Source: Vibrio crassostreae 9ZC13
GTDB taxonomy: Bacteria > Pseudomonadota > Gammaproteobacteria > Enterobacterales > Vibrionaceae
Direction: 5' to 3'
Assembly: GCF_000272045.2 (NCBI RefSeq)
Contig: NZ_AJYZ02000040.1
Location: 58,249 to 122,248, forward strand
DNA: 64,000 nucleotides
Shown one piece after another: positions 38,741-51,815 of this stretch; position 1 is the first letter of the stretch, and each line of letters starts with the position of its first letter. A program made the position numbers and the translations under genes. The notes below the pieces were generated by a model. It was not told the origin of the DNA, did no database searches, and worked only from the letters and a program-made list of their open reading frames with translations.

Positions 38741-40156
38741 GTGTCATCTTCGCTTTGGTTGCAGTGTTTGCAACAGCTTCAAGAAGAGTTACCAGCTACA
38801 GAATTCAGTATGTGGGTTCGTCCGTTACAAGCGGAACTCAATGACAATACTCTAACTCTATTTGCACCGAACCGTTTCGTACTCGATTGGGTTCGTGATA
38901 AGTATCTAAATAGCATTAACCGTCTGCTGCAAGAATATTGCGGTAACGATATCCCACATCTTCATTTTGAAGTGGGAAGCAAGCGTGTGATTGCACCAAA
39001 GCCTGCGACACCAACTCAGACTCGCACTGCAGCTGATGTGGCCGCTGAGTCATCAGCACCTGCGCAATTACAAGCTCGCAAACCTGTCCATAATATCTGG
39101 CGTGATGAAGAGCCTGTCGCGGTTGACTTGAATCACCGCTCAAACGTGAACCCAAAACATAAGTTCAATAACTTTGTTGAAGGTAAGTCGAACCAACTCG
39201 GTTTGGCTGCGGCACGTCAGGTTTCTGATAACCCAGGTACAGCCTACAACCCGTTGTTCCTATACGGCGGCACTGGTTTAGGTAAAACGCACTTGTTGCA
39301 TGCGGTGGGTAACGCCATTGTTGATAATAAGCCGAATGCGAAAGTGGTTTACATGCACTCAGAGCGTTTTGTTCAGGATATGGTAAAGGCTCTGCAAAAC
39401 AACGCGATCGAAGAATTTAAGCGCTACTACCGTAGTGTTGATGCATTGCTTATCGATGACATCCAATTCTTTGCTAATAAAGAGCGTTCTCAAGAAGAGT
39501 TCTTCCATACCTTTAACGCGCTGCTTGAAGGTAACCAACAGATCATCCTAACGTCTGACCGTTATCCAAAAGAGATCAACGGGGTAGAAGATCGTCTTAA
39601 ATCTCGTTTCGGCTGGGGTTTGACGGTAGCGATTGAGCCACCAGAGCTTGAGACACGTGTTGCGATCTTGATGAAGAAAGCCGAAGACCACCAAATTCAC
39701 CTTGCGGATGAAGTGGCGTTCTTTATTGCCAAGCGTCTACGCTCTAACGTTCGTGAACTGGAAGGCGCATTGAACCGTGTTATTGCGAATGCAAACTTCA
39801 CTGGCCGCCCGATCACGATCGACTTCGTGCGTGAAGCACTGCGTGACCTACTTGCCCTGCAAGAAAAACTGGTCACTATTGATAACATTCAAAAGACAGT
39901 CGCTGAGTACTACAAAATCAAAGTCGCTGATCTATTGTCTAAGCGTCGTTCTCGTTCTGTTGCTCGTCCACGTCAATTGGCGATGGCACTGGCGAAAGAG
40001 CTAACAAACCACAGCTTGCCTGAGATTGGCGATGCATTCGGTGGTCGTGACCACACGACGGTACTGCATGCTTGTCGTAAGATTGCTCAGCTGCGTGAAG
40101 AGAGCCACGACATTAAAGAAGATTATTCGAACTTGATTCGTACCCTTTCTTCTTAA
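38741..40156 (+). CDS. dnaA: replication initiator DnaA
   Basis: 471 residues, GTG start at 38741 (GTG TCA TCT TCG). Domain I ([20 protein letters not shown]) to about 85, linker rich in Pro/Ala/Gln, AAA+ domain with Walker [10 protein letters not shown] near 175 and Walker [10 protein letters not shown] near 241, C-terminal helix-turn-helix with [15 protein letters not shown]. It binds the boxes at oriC 7 kb away. First gene of dnaA-dnaN-recF-gyrB. Confidence 0.98.
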   Translation: MSSSLWLQCLQQLQEELPATEFSMWVRPLQAELNDNTLTLFAPNRFVLDWVRDKYLNSINRLLQEYCGNDIPHLHFEVGSKRVIAPKPATPTQTRTAADVAAESSAPAQLQARKPVHNIWRDEEPVAVDLNHRSNVNPKHKFNNFVEGKSNQLGLAAARQVSDNPGTAYNPLFLYGGTGLGKTHLLHAVGNAIVDNKPNAKVVYMHSERFVQDMVKALQNNAIEEFKRYYRSVDALLIDDIQFFANKERSQEEFFHTFNALLEGNQQIILTSDRYPKEINGVEDRLKSRFGWGLTVAIEPPELETRVAILMKKAEDHQIHLADEVAFFIAKRLRSNVRELEGALNRVIANANFTGRPITIDFVREALRDLLALQEKLVTIDNIQKTVAEYYKIKVADLLSKRRSRSVARPRQLAMALAKELTNHSLPEIGDAFGGRDHTTVLHACRKIAQLREESHDIKEDYSNLIRTLSS

Positions 40157-40237
40157 TACACAGTATTCTTAACCTTAATAAGCAGAATCTTGGCCACGTA
40201 CTATTACGCAGTGCCATTTAGACCGTAAGAGCAAGAT

Positions 40238-41338
40238 ATGAAATTTACCATTGAACGTAGTCACCTGATTAAGCCATTACAACAAGTATCTGGCGCACTC
40301 GGTGGCAGGCCAACGCTTCCAATTCTAGGAAACCTACTGATTAAAGTAGAAGATAACGTGTTGTCGATGACAGCGACGGATCTAGAAGTTGAACTGATCA
40401 GCCGTGTAACGCTTGAAGGTGATTTCGAAGCGGGTAGCATTACCGTACCTTCACGTAAATTCCTAGATATCTGCCGTGGATTGCCAGATAACTCAGTGAT
40501 CACGGTGGTATTGGATGGTGACCGTATTCAGGTTCGCTCTGGTCGTAGCCGCTTCTCTTTAGCAACATTACCTGCGGCAGATTTTCCAAATATTGAAGAC
40601 TGGAGCAGTGAAGTTGAAGTGTCAGTGACACAAGCTGAACTTCGCGGTCTTATCGAGAAAACACAATTCTCAATGGCGAACCAAGATGTTCGTTACTACC
40701 TCAACGGTATGTTGTTTGAGATTGAAGGCTCTATCCTGCGCAGCGTAGCGACCGATGGTCACCGTATGGCAGTATCTCAAGCACAACTGGGTGCGGATTT
40801 TGCTCAGAAGCAGATCATTGTTCCTCGTAAAGGTGTTCAAGAGTTAGTGAAGCTATTGGATGCACCTGAACAGCCAGTAACACTGCAAATTGGTAACTCT
40901 AACGTGCGAGCTGAAGTGAACAACTATGTCTTCACTTCTAAGCTGGTTGATGGTCGTTTCCCTGATTATCGCCGCGTAATGCCGCAAAATACCACCAAGA
41001 CACTTGAAGCTGGCTGTGATGAATTACGTTCAGCATTTTCTCGTGCTGCGATTCTATCGAATGAAAAATTCCGTGGTGTTCGCGTTAACCTTGCGGATAG
41101 CGAGATGCGCATTACCGCGAACAACCCAGAGCAAGAAGAAGCAGAAGAAGTACTCGATGTTAACTTCGACGGTGACGCGCTAGAGATTGGCTTCAACGTA
41201 AGCTACGTATTGGATGTTCTGAACACACTGCGTTGTGAACAGGTTCGCATCTCAATGTCAGACGCCAATGCGAGTGCTCTTATCGAGAACGCACAAGATG
41301 ACAGCGCGATGTACGTTGTTATGCCAATTCGCTTATAA
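40238..41338 (+). CDS. dnaN: DNA polymerase III beta clamp DnaN
   Basis: 366 residues of three repeated clamp domains. The start MKFTIERSHLIKPLQQV and the end VVMPIRL are diagnostic; the hydrophobic peptide-binding pocket lies in the third domain. Eighty-one bases after dnaA, probably with its own promoters inside dnaA as in E. coli. Confidence 0.98.
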   Translation: MKFTIERSHLIKPLQQVSGALGGRPTLPILGNLLIKVEDNVLSMTATDLEVELISRVTLEGDFEAGSITVPSRKFLDICRGLPDNSVITVVLDGDRIQVRSGRSRFSLATLPAADFPNIEDWSSEVEVSVTQAELRGLIEKTQFSMANQDVRYYLNGMLFEIEGSILRSVATDGHRMAVSQAQLGADFAQKQIIVPRKGVQELVKLLDAPEQPVTLQIGNSNVRAEVNNYVFTSKLVDGRFPDYRRVMPQNTTKTLEAGCDELRSAFSRAAILSNEKFRGVRVNLADSEMRITANNPEQEEAEEVLDVNFDGDALEIGFNVSYVLDVLNTLRCEQVRISMSDANASALIENAQDDSAMYVVMPIRL

Positions 41339-41391
41339 GCAGCCCTATGTTGACCTACCGAGTCGTGATTGAAGATTAATATGAAGACGTT

Positions 41392-44906
<3,515 letters not shown>

Positions 44907-44925
44907 TCTCTTTGATACTTCGCTC

Positions 44926-45001
44926 TTTGGCTTAATTTCTGTGTCAGAGGTGCTCACATACATTCGTATGCTCCGCGCCTCTTCCTTGAACTAAAGCCAA
45001 A
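44926..45001. repeat. 76-base imperfect palindrome, repeat-element candidate
   Basis: Three nested paired segments with mismatches between, total about 76 bases, between a coding end and a normal terminator. Shape and composition suggest a dispersed intergenic palindrome of the ERIC type, though I do not recognise the ERIC consensus. Confidence 0.45.
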
Positions 45002-45032
45002 TAGCTTCGTCTCAAAAAACTAAAATCATTTT

Positions 45033-45062
45033 AAAGCACTATCCTTTGGATGGTGCTTTTTT
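45033..45062 (+). terminator. gyrB operon terminator
   Basis: Stem AAAGCACTATC/GATGGTGCTTT with one mismatch and six T. Confidence 0.85.
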
Positions 45063-45113
45063 ATGTTTGTAAGATATTGAAAAATATTGAGTTGCAAAAA
45101 TAATTGAAAATAA

Positions 45114-45146
45114 CCCCTTGAAACTATTTTGCTCAATCCATATATC
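45114..45146 (+). promoter_or_regulatory. sigma-32 heat-shock promoter of hspA
   Basis: CCCCTTGAAA (CTTGAAA at 45117-45123), 14-base spacer, CCATATAT starting at 45138. This matches the RpoH consensus CTTGAAA-N13-14-CCCATNT at nearly every position. Confidence 0.88.
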
Positions 45147-45160
45147 TATTTGTGAAGAGG

Positions 45161-45235
45161 ATGACTGTCTTGCTCTACAAGAGAAGAAACAGAACCTTCA
45201 TTACCGCTAACGAAGTATCGCTCAATAGAGGATAA
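45161..45235 (+). CDS. possible 24-residue leader frame in hspA mRNA
   Basis: Reads MTVLLYKRRNRTFITANEVS then LNRG and TAA. AGAGG touches the ATG directly, which is too close for a normal ribosome site. It would be the first frame on the heat-shock transcript. Low confidence; it may be chance. Confidence 0.15.
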   Translation: MTVLLYKRRNRTFITANEVSLNRG

Positions 45236-45384
45236 CTTTGGCAGCACACAACTTAAAAATTGATTCATTGCCATGTCCCAGCGTTGTCGCCAATAGAGGT
45301 GAAACCCGAGGAATGCGAATTGAATCTCTTAGCTGTTTACTGGGTCACACACAGGTTAGATCCAAGTAAAATTCGCAGCTAAGA

Positions 45385-45406
45385 CTATTGCTTACTAAAA
45401 GGATAG
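45385..45406 (+). promoter_or_regulatory. ROSE-like RNA thermometer hairpin of hspA
   Basis: CUAUUGCUU (45385-45393) pairs with AAGGAUAG (45399-45406), hiding the Shine-Dalgarno AAGGA. The pairing has a U-G pair and one bulged G inside UUGCU/AGGAU, the hallmark of ROSE thermometers in small heat-shock genes. The stem should open on warming, freeing the site 8 bases before the hspA ATG. Confidence 0.78.
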
Positions 45407-45410
45407 CATT

Positions 45411-45845
45411 ATGAGAACTGTAGATTTCACTCCACTTTACCGCAACGCAATCGGCTTCGATCGTCTATTCAACATGATGGAAGCGAATACATCGAAGAAC
45501 TCTTCTGGCGGTTACCCTCCATACAACATCGAGCAAAAAGACGAGAACAACTACCGTATTACTATGGCAGTCGCTGGTTTTGCTGATGACCAATTAGATC
45601 TGACTCAGAAAGAGAACATGCTAATTGTGAAAGGTGAGCGTAAAGCAGAAGCAGAGAAAACCTTCGTATACCAAGGTATCGCAGAGCGCGATTTCGAGCG
45701 TAAATTCCAACTGGCTGACTACGTAAAAGTGGTAGGTGCAAGCATGGAAAATGGTCTTCTTCACATCGACCTCGAACGCGAAATCCCAGAAGCGATGCAA
45801 CCACGTAAGATTGCTATCAATGGTAATAGTTTACTAGAAGGCTAA
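45411..45845 (+). CDS. hspA: small heat-shock protein (Hsp20/IbpA family)
   Basis: 144-residue alpha-crystallin-domain chaperone. Family features: [20 protein letters not shown] start, [19 protein letters not shown] opening the crystallin domain, [19 protein letters not shown], and the end [12 protein letters not shown] with the I-x-I motif as IAI. It holds unfolded proteins in refoldable form during heat shock. Control is visible at two levels: a sigma-32 promoter and a ROSE hairpin. The terminator lies 47 bases downstream. Confidence 0.95.
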   Translation: MRTVDFTPLYRNAIGFDRLFNMMEANTSKNSSGGYPPYNIEQKDENNYRITMAVAGFADDQLDLTQKENMLIVKGERKAEAEKTFVYQGIAERDFERKFQLADYVKVVGASMENGLLHIDLEREIPEAMQPRKIAINGNSLLEG

Positions 45846-45891
45846 TTACTGTTAGCTCCTTAGAGCTAAAAAATATCGGGAAGTAAAAGTG

Positions 45892-45919
45892 AAAGAGCAC
45901 CTAATGAGGTGCTCTTTTT
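45892..45919 (+). terminator. terminator between hspA and avtA (works both ways)
   Basis: Stem AAAGAGCACCT/AGGTGCTCTTT, AATG loop, T run on both strands; it serves the convergent pair. Confidence 0.88.
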
Positions 45920-45951
45920 GTATTTGACCTACGGTAAGCTAAAAGCTCTTA

Positions 45952-47202
45952 TTACTGCTCTGAGTAAGCCTTTTTCACTTCTTCAGCAATGATAGCAATG
46001 CCTTTCTGCATCGCCTCATCATCTTGTACGTAGTTCATGCGTAAGCACTGGTGAGCATGATCCCACTCGTCTTCTTGGCCGATAAAGAAGTATTCACCCG
46101 GAACAATCAATACGCCGCGCTCTTTCAAGCGCTTATACAGTTCCATGGTAGTGATGGGCAGCTCATCAAACCATAGCCACAAGAAGATGGCGCCTTCAGG
46201 TTTGTGAATTCTAAAGCGTGGGTCGTCAATAGCATCTTGTAAGAGCTCAACTGCACGTAGAGATTTATCTTTATAGAAAGGTTTGATCACCTCGCTGCTT
46301 AAGCGCAGTAAATCGCCTTTTTCAATCATGTGATTGGCAATTGCAGGGCCGACGCTGTTTGGCGCTAAGCTGATGATGCCATTCATGTTGGTCAATGCTT
46401 GTGTTACTTCTTCACTCGCAATCACGATACCGCAACGCACACCCGGCAAACCAAGCTTAGAAAGGCTCATGCACAGAATCGTATTTTCATTCCAGAACGG
46501 TTCGACATCTTCAAAGATGATGTTTGGAAACGGCAGGCCGTAAGCATTGTCGATCAGCAGTGGGATGTTGTTTTCACGCGCCAGTGTATCCAATTTACGT
46601 ACTTCTTCGTCGGTCAGTACGTTACCTGTTGGGTTAGTTGGACGAGATGCACAGATAGCGGCAACCGAGTCATCAACCTTAAGCTTTTCAAAATCAACAT
46701 GGTATTTGAACTGGCGGTTTTCTAGCAACTCGATCTCTGGGTGGTAAGAGATAAAGATATCGTCATCAATACCCGCGTCGCCGTAGCCGATGTATTCCGG
46801 TGCGATTGGCAGTAGGATTTTCTTATGTGAACCGTCAGGCTGTTGGCCTGCTAGCAGGTTGAACAGGTAGAAGAAGCCACTTTGACTGCCATTAGTCAGG
46901 CTGATGTTCTTCTCGCTGATATCCCAGCCATAGGTCTCTTTCAGCATTGCCGCTAACGATTTGATGAAGCTGTCTTTACCCTGCGGACCATCGTAGTTGG
47001 CGAGGGCGGCGATGAGTTCTCCACTGGCGAGCATGTCGGCACTGGCTTGGTTAAAGTAATCGAGCATGGCAGGGATAGCGGCTGGGTTGCCACCACCGAG
47101 CATGATAGCGCCAGGAGTGCGCAGGCCATCATTCAAATCATCCATTAAACGAGTGATTCCAGAGTATCGATTAAACTTTTCGCCAAACTTAGAGAACTGC
47201 AT
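45952..47202 (-). CDS. avtA: valine-pyruvate aminotransferase AvtA
   Basis: 416 residues, collinear with E. coli AvtA from FSKFGEKFNRYSGITRLMDDL on. PLP lysine in MSLSKLGLPG near 246; the NPTGN block and the phosphate-binding SLSKLG are fold-type I features. It converts valine plus pyruvate to 2-oxoisovalerate plus alanine and so links valine and alanine pools. Not in the ilv operon, 31 kb away. A GGCAGA/TCTGCC hairpin sits in its leader at 47250-47268. Confidence 0.93.
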   Translation of the reverse strand: MQFSKFGEKFNRYSGITRLMDDLNDGLRTPGAIMLGGGNPAAIPAMLDYFNQASADMLASGELIAALANYDGPQGKDSFIKSLAAMLKETYGWDISEKNISLTNGSQSGFFYLFNLLAGQQPDGSHKKILLPIAPEYIGYGDAGIDDDIFISYHPEIELLENRQFKYHVDFEKLKVDDSVAAICASRPTNPTGNVLTDEEVRKLDTLARENNIPLLIDNAYGLPFPNIIFEDVEPFWNENTILCMSLSKLGLPGVRCGIVIASEEVTQALTNMNGIISLAPNSVGPAIANHMIEKGDLLRLSSEVIKPFYKDKSLRAVELLQDAIDDPRFRIHKPEGAIFLWLWFDELPITTMELYKRLKERGVLIVPGEYFFIGQEDEWDHAHQCLRMNYVQDDEAMQKGIAIIAEEVKKAYSEQ

Positions 47203-47249
47203 TACTAATTTTACCTAATTCATTGTGATTGCTTGTTACGTGTCATTAA

Positions 47250-47268
47250 GGCAGACCTTATGTCTGCC
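47250..47268 (-). promoter_or_regulatory. hairpin in avtA leader
   Basis: GGCAGA, seven-base loop CCTTATG, TCTGCC, about 48 bases before the avtA start. There is no T run, so it is not a terminator. Role unknown. Confidence 0.3.
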
Positions 47269-47398
47269 ATCAGTGTATTCCTTGAACATACCGCAATGTT
47301 TTTGCGACGCATAGCGCCAAATGCTCTAACACGTAAAAAACTTCTATAAAGTTTGGTTAATGAGTGACAGCTTGCTTATTGAACGTACCTTTAGCGAT

Positions 47399-47430
47399 AA
47401 AAAAAGGAGAAGCCTAAGCTTCCCCTTTAG
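47399..47430 (-). terminator. alpha-amylase gene terminator
   Basis: On the minus strand AAAGGGGAAGC, loop TTAG, GCTTCTCCTTTTTTT, one mismatch. Confidence 0.85.
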
Positions 47431-47456
47431 TTTCTGGTGTTTATGTTAATGAAGGT

Positions 47457-49544
47457 TTAGTTCGAACCGGTATAAACGACTAATACCTTGTCATCTTGGT
47501 ATTGGCGTTCGAACGCATAGTAGCCCTTGCTGTTACGGATGATGTGCTTACCCTGAGCAACGGCTGGGTGGCGTTGGCGGAATTGGCCAAGCGCTTGCCA
47601 GTGTTCTAGCAGCTCTGCACGTTCGCCAGTGATTTGATCCCAAGGCATGTCTGAGCGTGTGCCTTGCATTGGATCAGACCCCGTTGGGCCAAAGTCTCGG
47701 GCGATTTCATCGCCGTAATAGATCTGTACCGCACCGGGAGCCAGCATCAACGCGTTTGCAGCTTTGGTTTGTTTTGCAAAGTCACTGCCATGTTGTGTCC
47801 AGAATAGCGAGGTGTCGTGAGACGAAAGGTAACTCAGTACGTTGAACTCGCTGTCGTTGTTGATCTTCTCTGCGTATCGAAGGTAATCAGCATCAAGATC
47901 GGATAGGCACTTGAGCGCCTTTGGTGCGATATCACTCTGGAATTCAAAGTTGATGATCGAATCAAATCCGTTAGCGAAGTAATCTGATTTGACCACGCTG
48001 TGTGCCCATACTTCGCCAGTCATCCAGAAGGGTAAGTCATCCAAGGCCTTGTCTGGGTTGTTCTGTTTCCACTCGGCAAGTGCCTGGTTGGTGCTCTCTT
48101 TCAGTTCTGCCCATGCTTCGAGTTCAACGTGTTTAGCGGTATCGACCCTGAAACCATCGACACCATATTCGCGCACCCAATCCGATAACCAAGTGATTAA
48201 ATGGTTACGAGGTGTTTTGAGTTCATCGGTCGCGCTGGTGGACTTATTGCGATAGAAATTAGGCAGCCCGATTGTCTCTGTCGACTCTGTTTTGAAATCG
48301 GGCAGATGCGCCAAAGACATGGTGAGGTTATTGTAGCCCGGAGAGTCATAGGCGCCGATATCGCTGCGTAGCCAAGCTTTGCCCCACCACTTTTCCCACG
48401 CTTCTTTGTCGCTGTAAGAGATGTAGTTGTTGAAGTAGTGCCAGTTCTGACCTTTGGCAGGTTGCCAATCTGTCCAGTTTTCGCCAAGTGTTTGTTTGGC
48501 TTCTTCGTCAGTTAGGTTGAGCTTACCAAAATCAAACTCTTGCATGTCGGCAAGCGTCGCATAGCCGGTGTGGTTCATTACCACATCCCAAACAACACGA
48601 ATGCCTTTGCTATGCGCGGTATCGATGAAGGTTTTTAGCTCGTCTTCGGTGCCCATGTTGTCATCGAGCTTGGTCCAATCTTGATGGTAGTAGCCGTGGT
48701 AGCCGTAGTGTTTGAAGTCACCTCGATCACCGCCGCCAACCCAGCCGTGGATTTGCTCTAACGGAGACGTTATCCAGATAGCATTAGCACCGAGTGATTC
48801 TATGTAATCGAGTTTTTCGGTTAAGCCTGCCAAGTCACCACCGTGGAAGGTGCCGATTTCGTCTTGTCCATCTTGGCTGCGATCGTAACTGTTGTCGTTA
48901 TCAGGATTACCATTGTGGAAACGGTCAGTCATTACGAAGTAAACCGTGGCGTTATCCCAACTAAAGTCAGCTTTGGTTTCTGGTTCTACTTTCTCAAGCA
49001 GCAGAACACCTTGGCTATTTTCTGCTGGCTGCATGGTGACGCTGCCATTCGTTACTGTGACTTGTTTGCCTGAAAGAGCGTCTCTAACCACGGTGCCATC
49101 ATCAAAGGTTTGAGCAACGTCGATGATGGTTGGTTCGTCACTAGGAACCGGACAAGCAAAGCTTTGTACTTGTTGTTGCTTCGGCTTTATCTGAACGGTC
49201 AGTTCATTGGTTTGTGGGTTGAGCATAAACTGATAGGTGTTAGCGCGAAAGATCTTGATATCTAATTCAGACTTCTCGGCGCAGTCGTCTAGGCGAAGGG
49301 GTTTATTGAATTTGATGCGGTTTTCTTCAGCCAGCGCATAGTTGGTGCCACAGGTATTTTGAGTATCGCTGATAGAGAAGGTATAGCTACCTTTGGCGAG
49401 TTCCTGTTCTGCAATCACGGTGCCTTTACCGGATGATTCGAATACGACAGTGTCGTTATCAATTGTCAGTAATAGGTTGTTGTCACTGGTTTGGCTGCAT
49501 GCGCTGAGTGCGAGTATTGAAAGCGCGAGTACTGTTTTTTTCAT
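47457..49544 (-). CDS. lipoprotein alpha-amylase (GH13)
   Basis: 695 residues starting MKKTVLALSILALSACSQ, a lipoprotein signal with lipobox LSAC; Ser at +2 of the mature cysteine favours the outer membrane. A longer in-frame start at 49586 is not needed. The N-terminal region to about 190 is a beta domain; then a GH13 barrel with NAIWITSP, VVWDVVMNHTG, GFRVDTAKH (nucleophile Asp), MTGEVW (acid/base Glu) and LSSHD. Probably cleaves maltodextrin or starch at the cell surface or in the periplasm; MalS-like. It ends KVLVVYTGSN with little C-terminal beta domain, so the terminal domain is short or trimmed. Confidence 0.88.
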   Translation of the reverse strand: MKKTVLALSILALSACSQTSDNNLLLTIDNDTVVFESSGKGTVIAEQELAKGSYTFSISDTQNTCGTNYALAEENRIKFNKPLRLDDCAEKSELDIKIFRANTYQFMLNPQTNELTVQIKPKQQQVQSFACPVPSDEPTIIDVAQTFDDGTVVRDALSGKQVTVTNGSVTMQPAENSQGVLLLEKVEPETKADFSWDNATVYFVMTDRFHNGNPDNDNSYDRSQDGQDEIGTFHGGDLAGLTEKLDYIESLGANAIWITSPLEQIHGWVGGGDRGDFKHYGYHGYYHQDWTKLDDNMGTEDELKTFIDTAHSKGIRVVWDVVMNHTGYATLADMQEFDFGKLNLTDEEAKQTLGENWTDWQPAKGQNWHYFNNYISYSDKEAWEKWWGKAWLRSDIGAYDSPGYNNLTMSLAHLPDFKTESTETIGLPNFYRNKSTSATDELKTPRNHLITWLSDWVREYGVDGFRVDTAKHVELEAWAELKESTNQALAEWKQNNPDKALDDLPFWMTGEVWAHSVVKSDYFANGFDSIINFEFQSDIAPKALKCLSDLDADYLRYAEKINNDSEFNVLSYLSSHDTSLFWTQHGSDFAKQTKAANALMLAPGAVQIYYGDEIARDFGPTGSDPMQGTRSDMPWDQITGERAELLEHWQALGQFRQRHPAVAQGKHIIRNSKGYYAFERQYQDDKVLVVYTGSN

Positions 49545-49663
49545 TGTTCCCTTCCCCTGAATAAACAGGTCAGTTATAGCAAACAATGCCCTCTACAGTC
49601 TGAGTGCTGTTTCATTCAGTTAATCAATAAGACCTCTACAAACAAATGCTTGGTTCACAAAAA

Positions 49664-49691
49664 CAAAAAGGGAAGCTTTCGCTTCCCTTTG
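49664..49691 (-). terminator. glyS terminator
   Basis: On the minus strand AAAGGGAAGC, loop GAAA, GCTTCCCTTTTTG. Confidence 0.92.
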
Positions 49692-49746
49692 GGTGTTTAC
49701 CGTTAATTACTCAGAGTATGACTTAGAGTAATTGTCTCACTTGTGC

Positions 49747-51813
49747 TTATTTTTGCAGTAGAGAGATGTCAGCAATCTGTAGGAACAGGTTACGTAGGTT
49801 GTTCAGTAGCGTTAGACGGTTCTTCTTAAGCGCTTCGTCATCAGCCATAACCATTACGTTATCGAAGAATGCATCAACTGGTTCACGTAGATCAGCAAGC
49901 TTGCTTAGGGCTTCTTGGTAGTTACCTGTTGCGAATGCTGGTTCTAGTGCTTCCGTCATTACTTCAACGTTTTCAGCCAGTGCTTTCTCTGCGTCTTCTT
50001 GAAGAAGCGTTAGGTCGATTTCAGCTGGTAGCTCGCCATCGAATTTCGCAAGGATATTACCTACACGCTTGTTCGCTGCTGCTAGTGCTTCTGCTGCTTC
50101 CAGTTCACGGAAGTGAGAAACCGCTTTAACACGTTGGTCAAAGTCAGCAGGCTTAGTTGGACGACGTGCTAGTACCGCTTGGATGATATCAACACTGAAA
50201 CCAGCATCTTGGTACCATGCGCGGAAACGACCTAGCATGAAGTCGATAACGTCAGCTTCTACGTTTTTGTTAGTCAGCTTGTCGCCTAGTAGCTCTTTCG
50301 CTTTGCCGATCAGATCGGTTAGGTCTAGGTTGTAGCCGTTTTCAACGATGATACGTAGCACACCTAGAGACGCACGACGAAGTGCAAATGGGTCAGAACC
50401 TTTTGGTGCTTGGCCAATACCGAAGATACCTACGATAGTGTCTAGCTTGTCTGCCATTGCTACTGCTGAAGAGATACCAGTGCTTGGTAGATCGTCACCC
50501 GCGAAACGAGGCATGTATTGCTCGTAAAGTGCCAGTGCAACTTGCTCGTCTTCACCGTCGTGAGTCGCGTAGTGCATGCCCATCACACCTTGAGTATCCG
50601 TAAATTCGAATACCATAGAGGTCATTAGGTCACACTTAGCCAGTAGGCCAGCACGCTTAGACTTTTCAACGTCAGCATCGATTTGCTCAGCAATGTAGCC
50701 TGCAAGCTCTGTGATGCGGTCTGTTTTGTCTTTGATAGTACCCAATTGCTTCTGGAAGATAGCCTGGTCTAGTTCAGCAAGACGGTCGATAAGCGGGCGC
50801 TTACGGTCTGTGTTGAAGAAGAATTCAGCATCAGCAAGACGTGGGCGTACCACTTTCTCGTTACCTTCGATAACGTGACGAGGCTCTTTAGACTCGATGT
50901 TCGATACGAAGATGAAGTTCGGTAGTAGTTTCTTGTTGTCATCGTAAACAGGGAAGTACTTTTGGTCACCCTTCATGGTGTAAACCAAAGCTTCAGAAGG
51001 GACTTTTAGGAATTCTTCTTCAAACTTCGCTGTCAGTACTACTGGCCATTCAACCAGAGACGTTACTTCTTCAACAAGGTCATCTTCTAGGTCAGCTGTA
51101 CCGCCAACCGCAGCTGCCGCTTTTTGCGAATCAGCAAGGATGATCGCTTTACGCGCTTCGTAATCTGCCATTACTTTACCGCGCTCTTCTAGGATCGCAG
51201 GGTATTGGTCAGCAGAGTCGATTGTGAACTCTTGTTCGCCCATGAAACGGTGGCCACGGATAGTACGAGCAGATGCTACGCCTAGGATTTCGCCTTCAAC
51301 AAGCTCATCACCTAGTAGTACTGTCAGTGTTTTTACTGGACGGATAAATTGAATGTCTGAGTTACCCCAGCGCATTGCTTTAGGAATTGGTAGGCCAGCC
51401 AGTGCTTTCGCAGCAATGTCCATCACCAATTCTTGAACTGGTTTGCCAGCTACTTCTTGTTTGAAAAGAAGCCACTCGCCTTTGTCTGTTTTCAGACGGT
51501 CAGCTTGCTCAACAGTAATACCGTTACCACGAGCCCAACCTTGTGCCGCTTTGGTCGCGTTGCCTTCAGCATCGAATGCCACAGAAACAGCAGGGCCACG
51601 TTTCTCAACCACTTTGTCTGCTTGGCCTTCAGCCAGTGCAGTTACTTTAAGTGCTAGACGACGAGGTGCTGCGTACCACTTGATGCCTTCGTGAGAAAGC
51701 TCAGCCGTTTTAAGACCTGCTTCAAAGTTAGAAGCAAACGCTTCTGCTAGAGAACGAAGTGCTGTTGGTGGAAGCTCTTCCGTACCCAGTTCAATTAGAA
51801 AATTCTTCGCCAT
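49747..51813 (-). CDS. glyS: glycyl-tRNA synthetase beta subunit
   Basis: 688 residues, [21 protein letters not shown] at the start, the usual length for the alpha2-beta2 enzyme. The HD-like and C-terminal anticodon-binding regions are all present. Two bases after glyQ, hence co-translated. It charges tRNA-Gly with GlyQ. Confidence 0.97.
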   Translation of the reverse strand: MAKNFLIELGTEELPPTALRSLAEAFASNFEAGLKTAELSHEGIKWYAAPRRLALKVTALAEGQADKVVEKRGPAVSVAFDAEGNATKAAQGWARGNGITVEQADRLKTDKGEWLLFKQEVAGKPVQELVMDIAAKALAGLPIPKAMRWGNSDIQFIRPVKTLTVLLGDELVEGEILGVASARTIRGHRFMGEQEFTIDSADQYPAILEERGKVMADYEARKAIILADSQKAAAAVGGTADLEDDLVEEVTSLVEWPVVLTAKFEEEFLKVPSEALVYTMKGDQKYFPVYDDNKKLLPNFIFVSNIESKEPRHVIEGNEKVVRPRLADAEFFFNTDRKRPLIDRLAELDQAIFQKQLGTIKDKTDRITELAGYIAEQIDADVEKSKRAGLLAKCDLMTSMVFEFTDTQGVMGMHYATHDGEDEQVALALYEQYMPRFAGDDLPSTGISSAVAMADKLDTIVGIFGIGQAPKGSDPFALRRASLGVLRIIVENGYNLDLTDLIGKAKELLGDKLTNKNVEADVIDFMLGRFRAWYQDAGFSVDIIQAVLARRPTKPADFDQRVKAVSHFRELEAAEALAAANKRVGNILAKFDGELPAEIDLTLLQEDAEKALAENVEVMTEALEPAFATGNYQEALSKLADLREPVDAFFDNVMVMADDEALKKNRLTLLNNLRNLFLQIADISLLQK

Positions 51814-51815
51814 GA

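Larger units (their letters stand above)
44907..45113. other. gyrB downstream region with long imperfect palindrome
   Basis: No gene. An imperfect hairpin spans 44926-45001: outer arms TTTGGCTT/AAGCCAAA, then AGAGG/CCTCT, then CATAC/GTATG around an ATTC loop. The gyrB terminator follows at 45033. AT-rich sequence leads to the hspA promoter at 45117. Confidence 0.6.
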
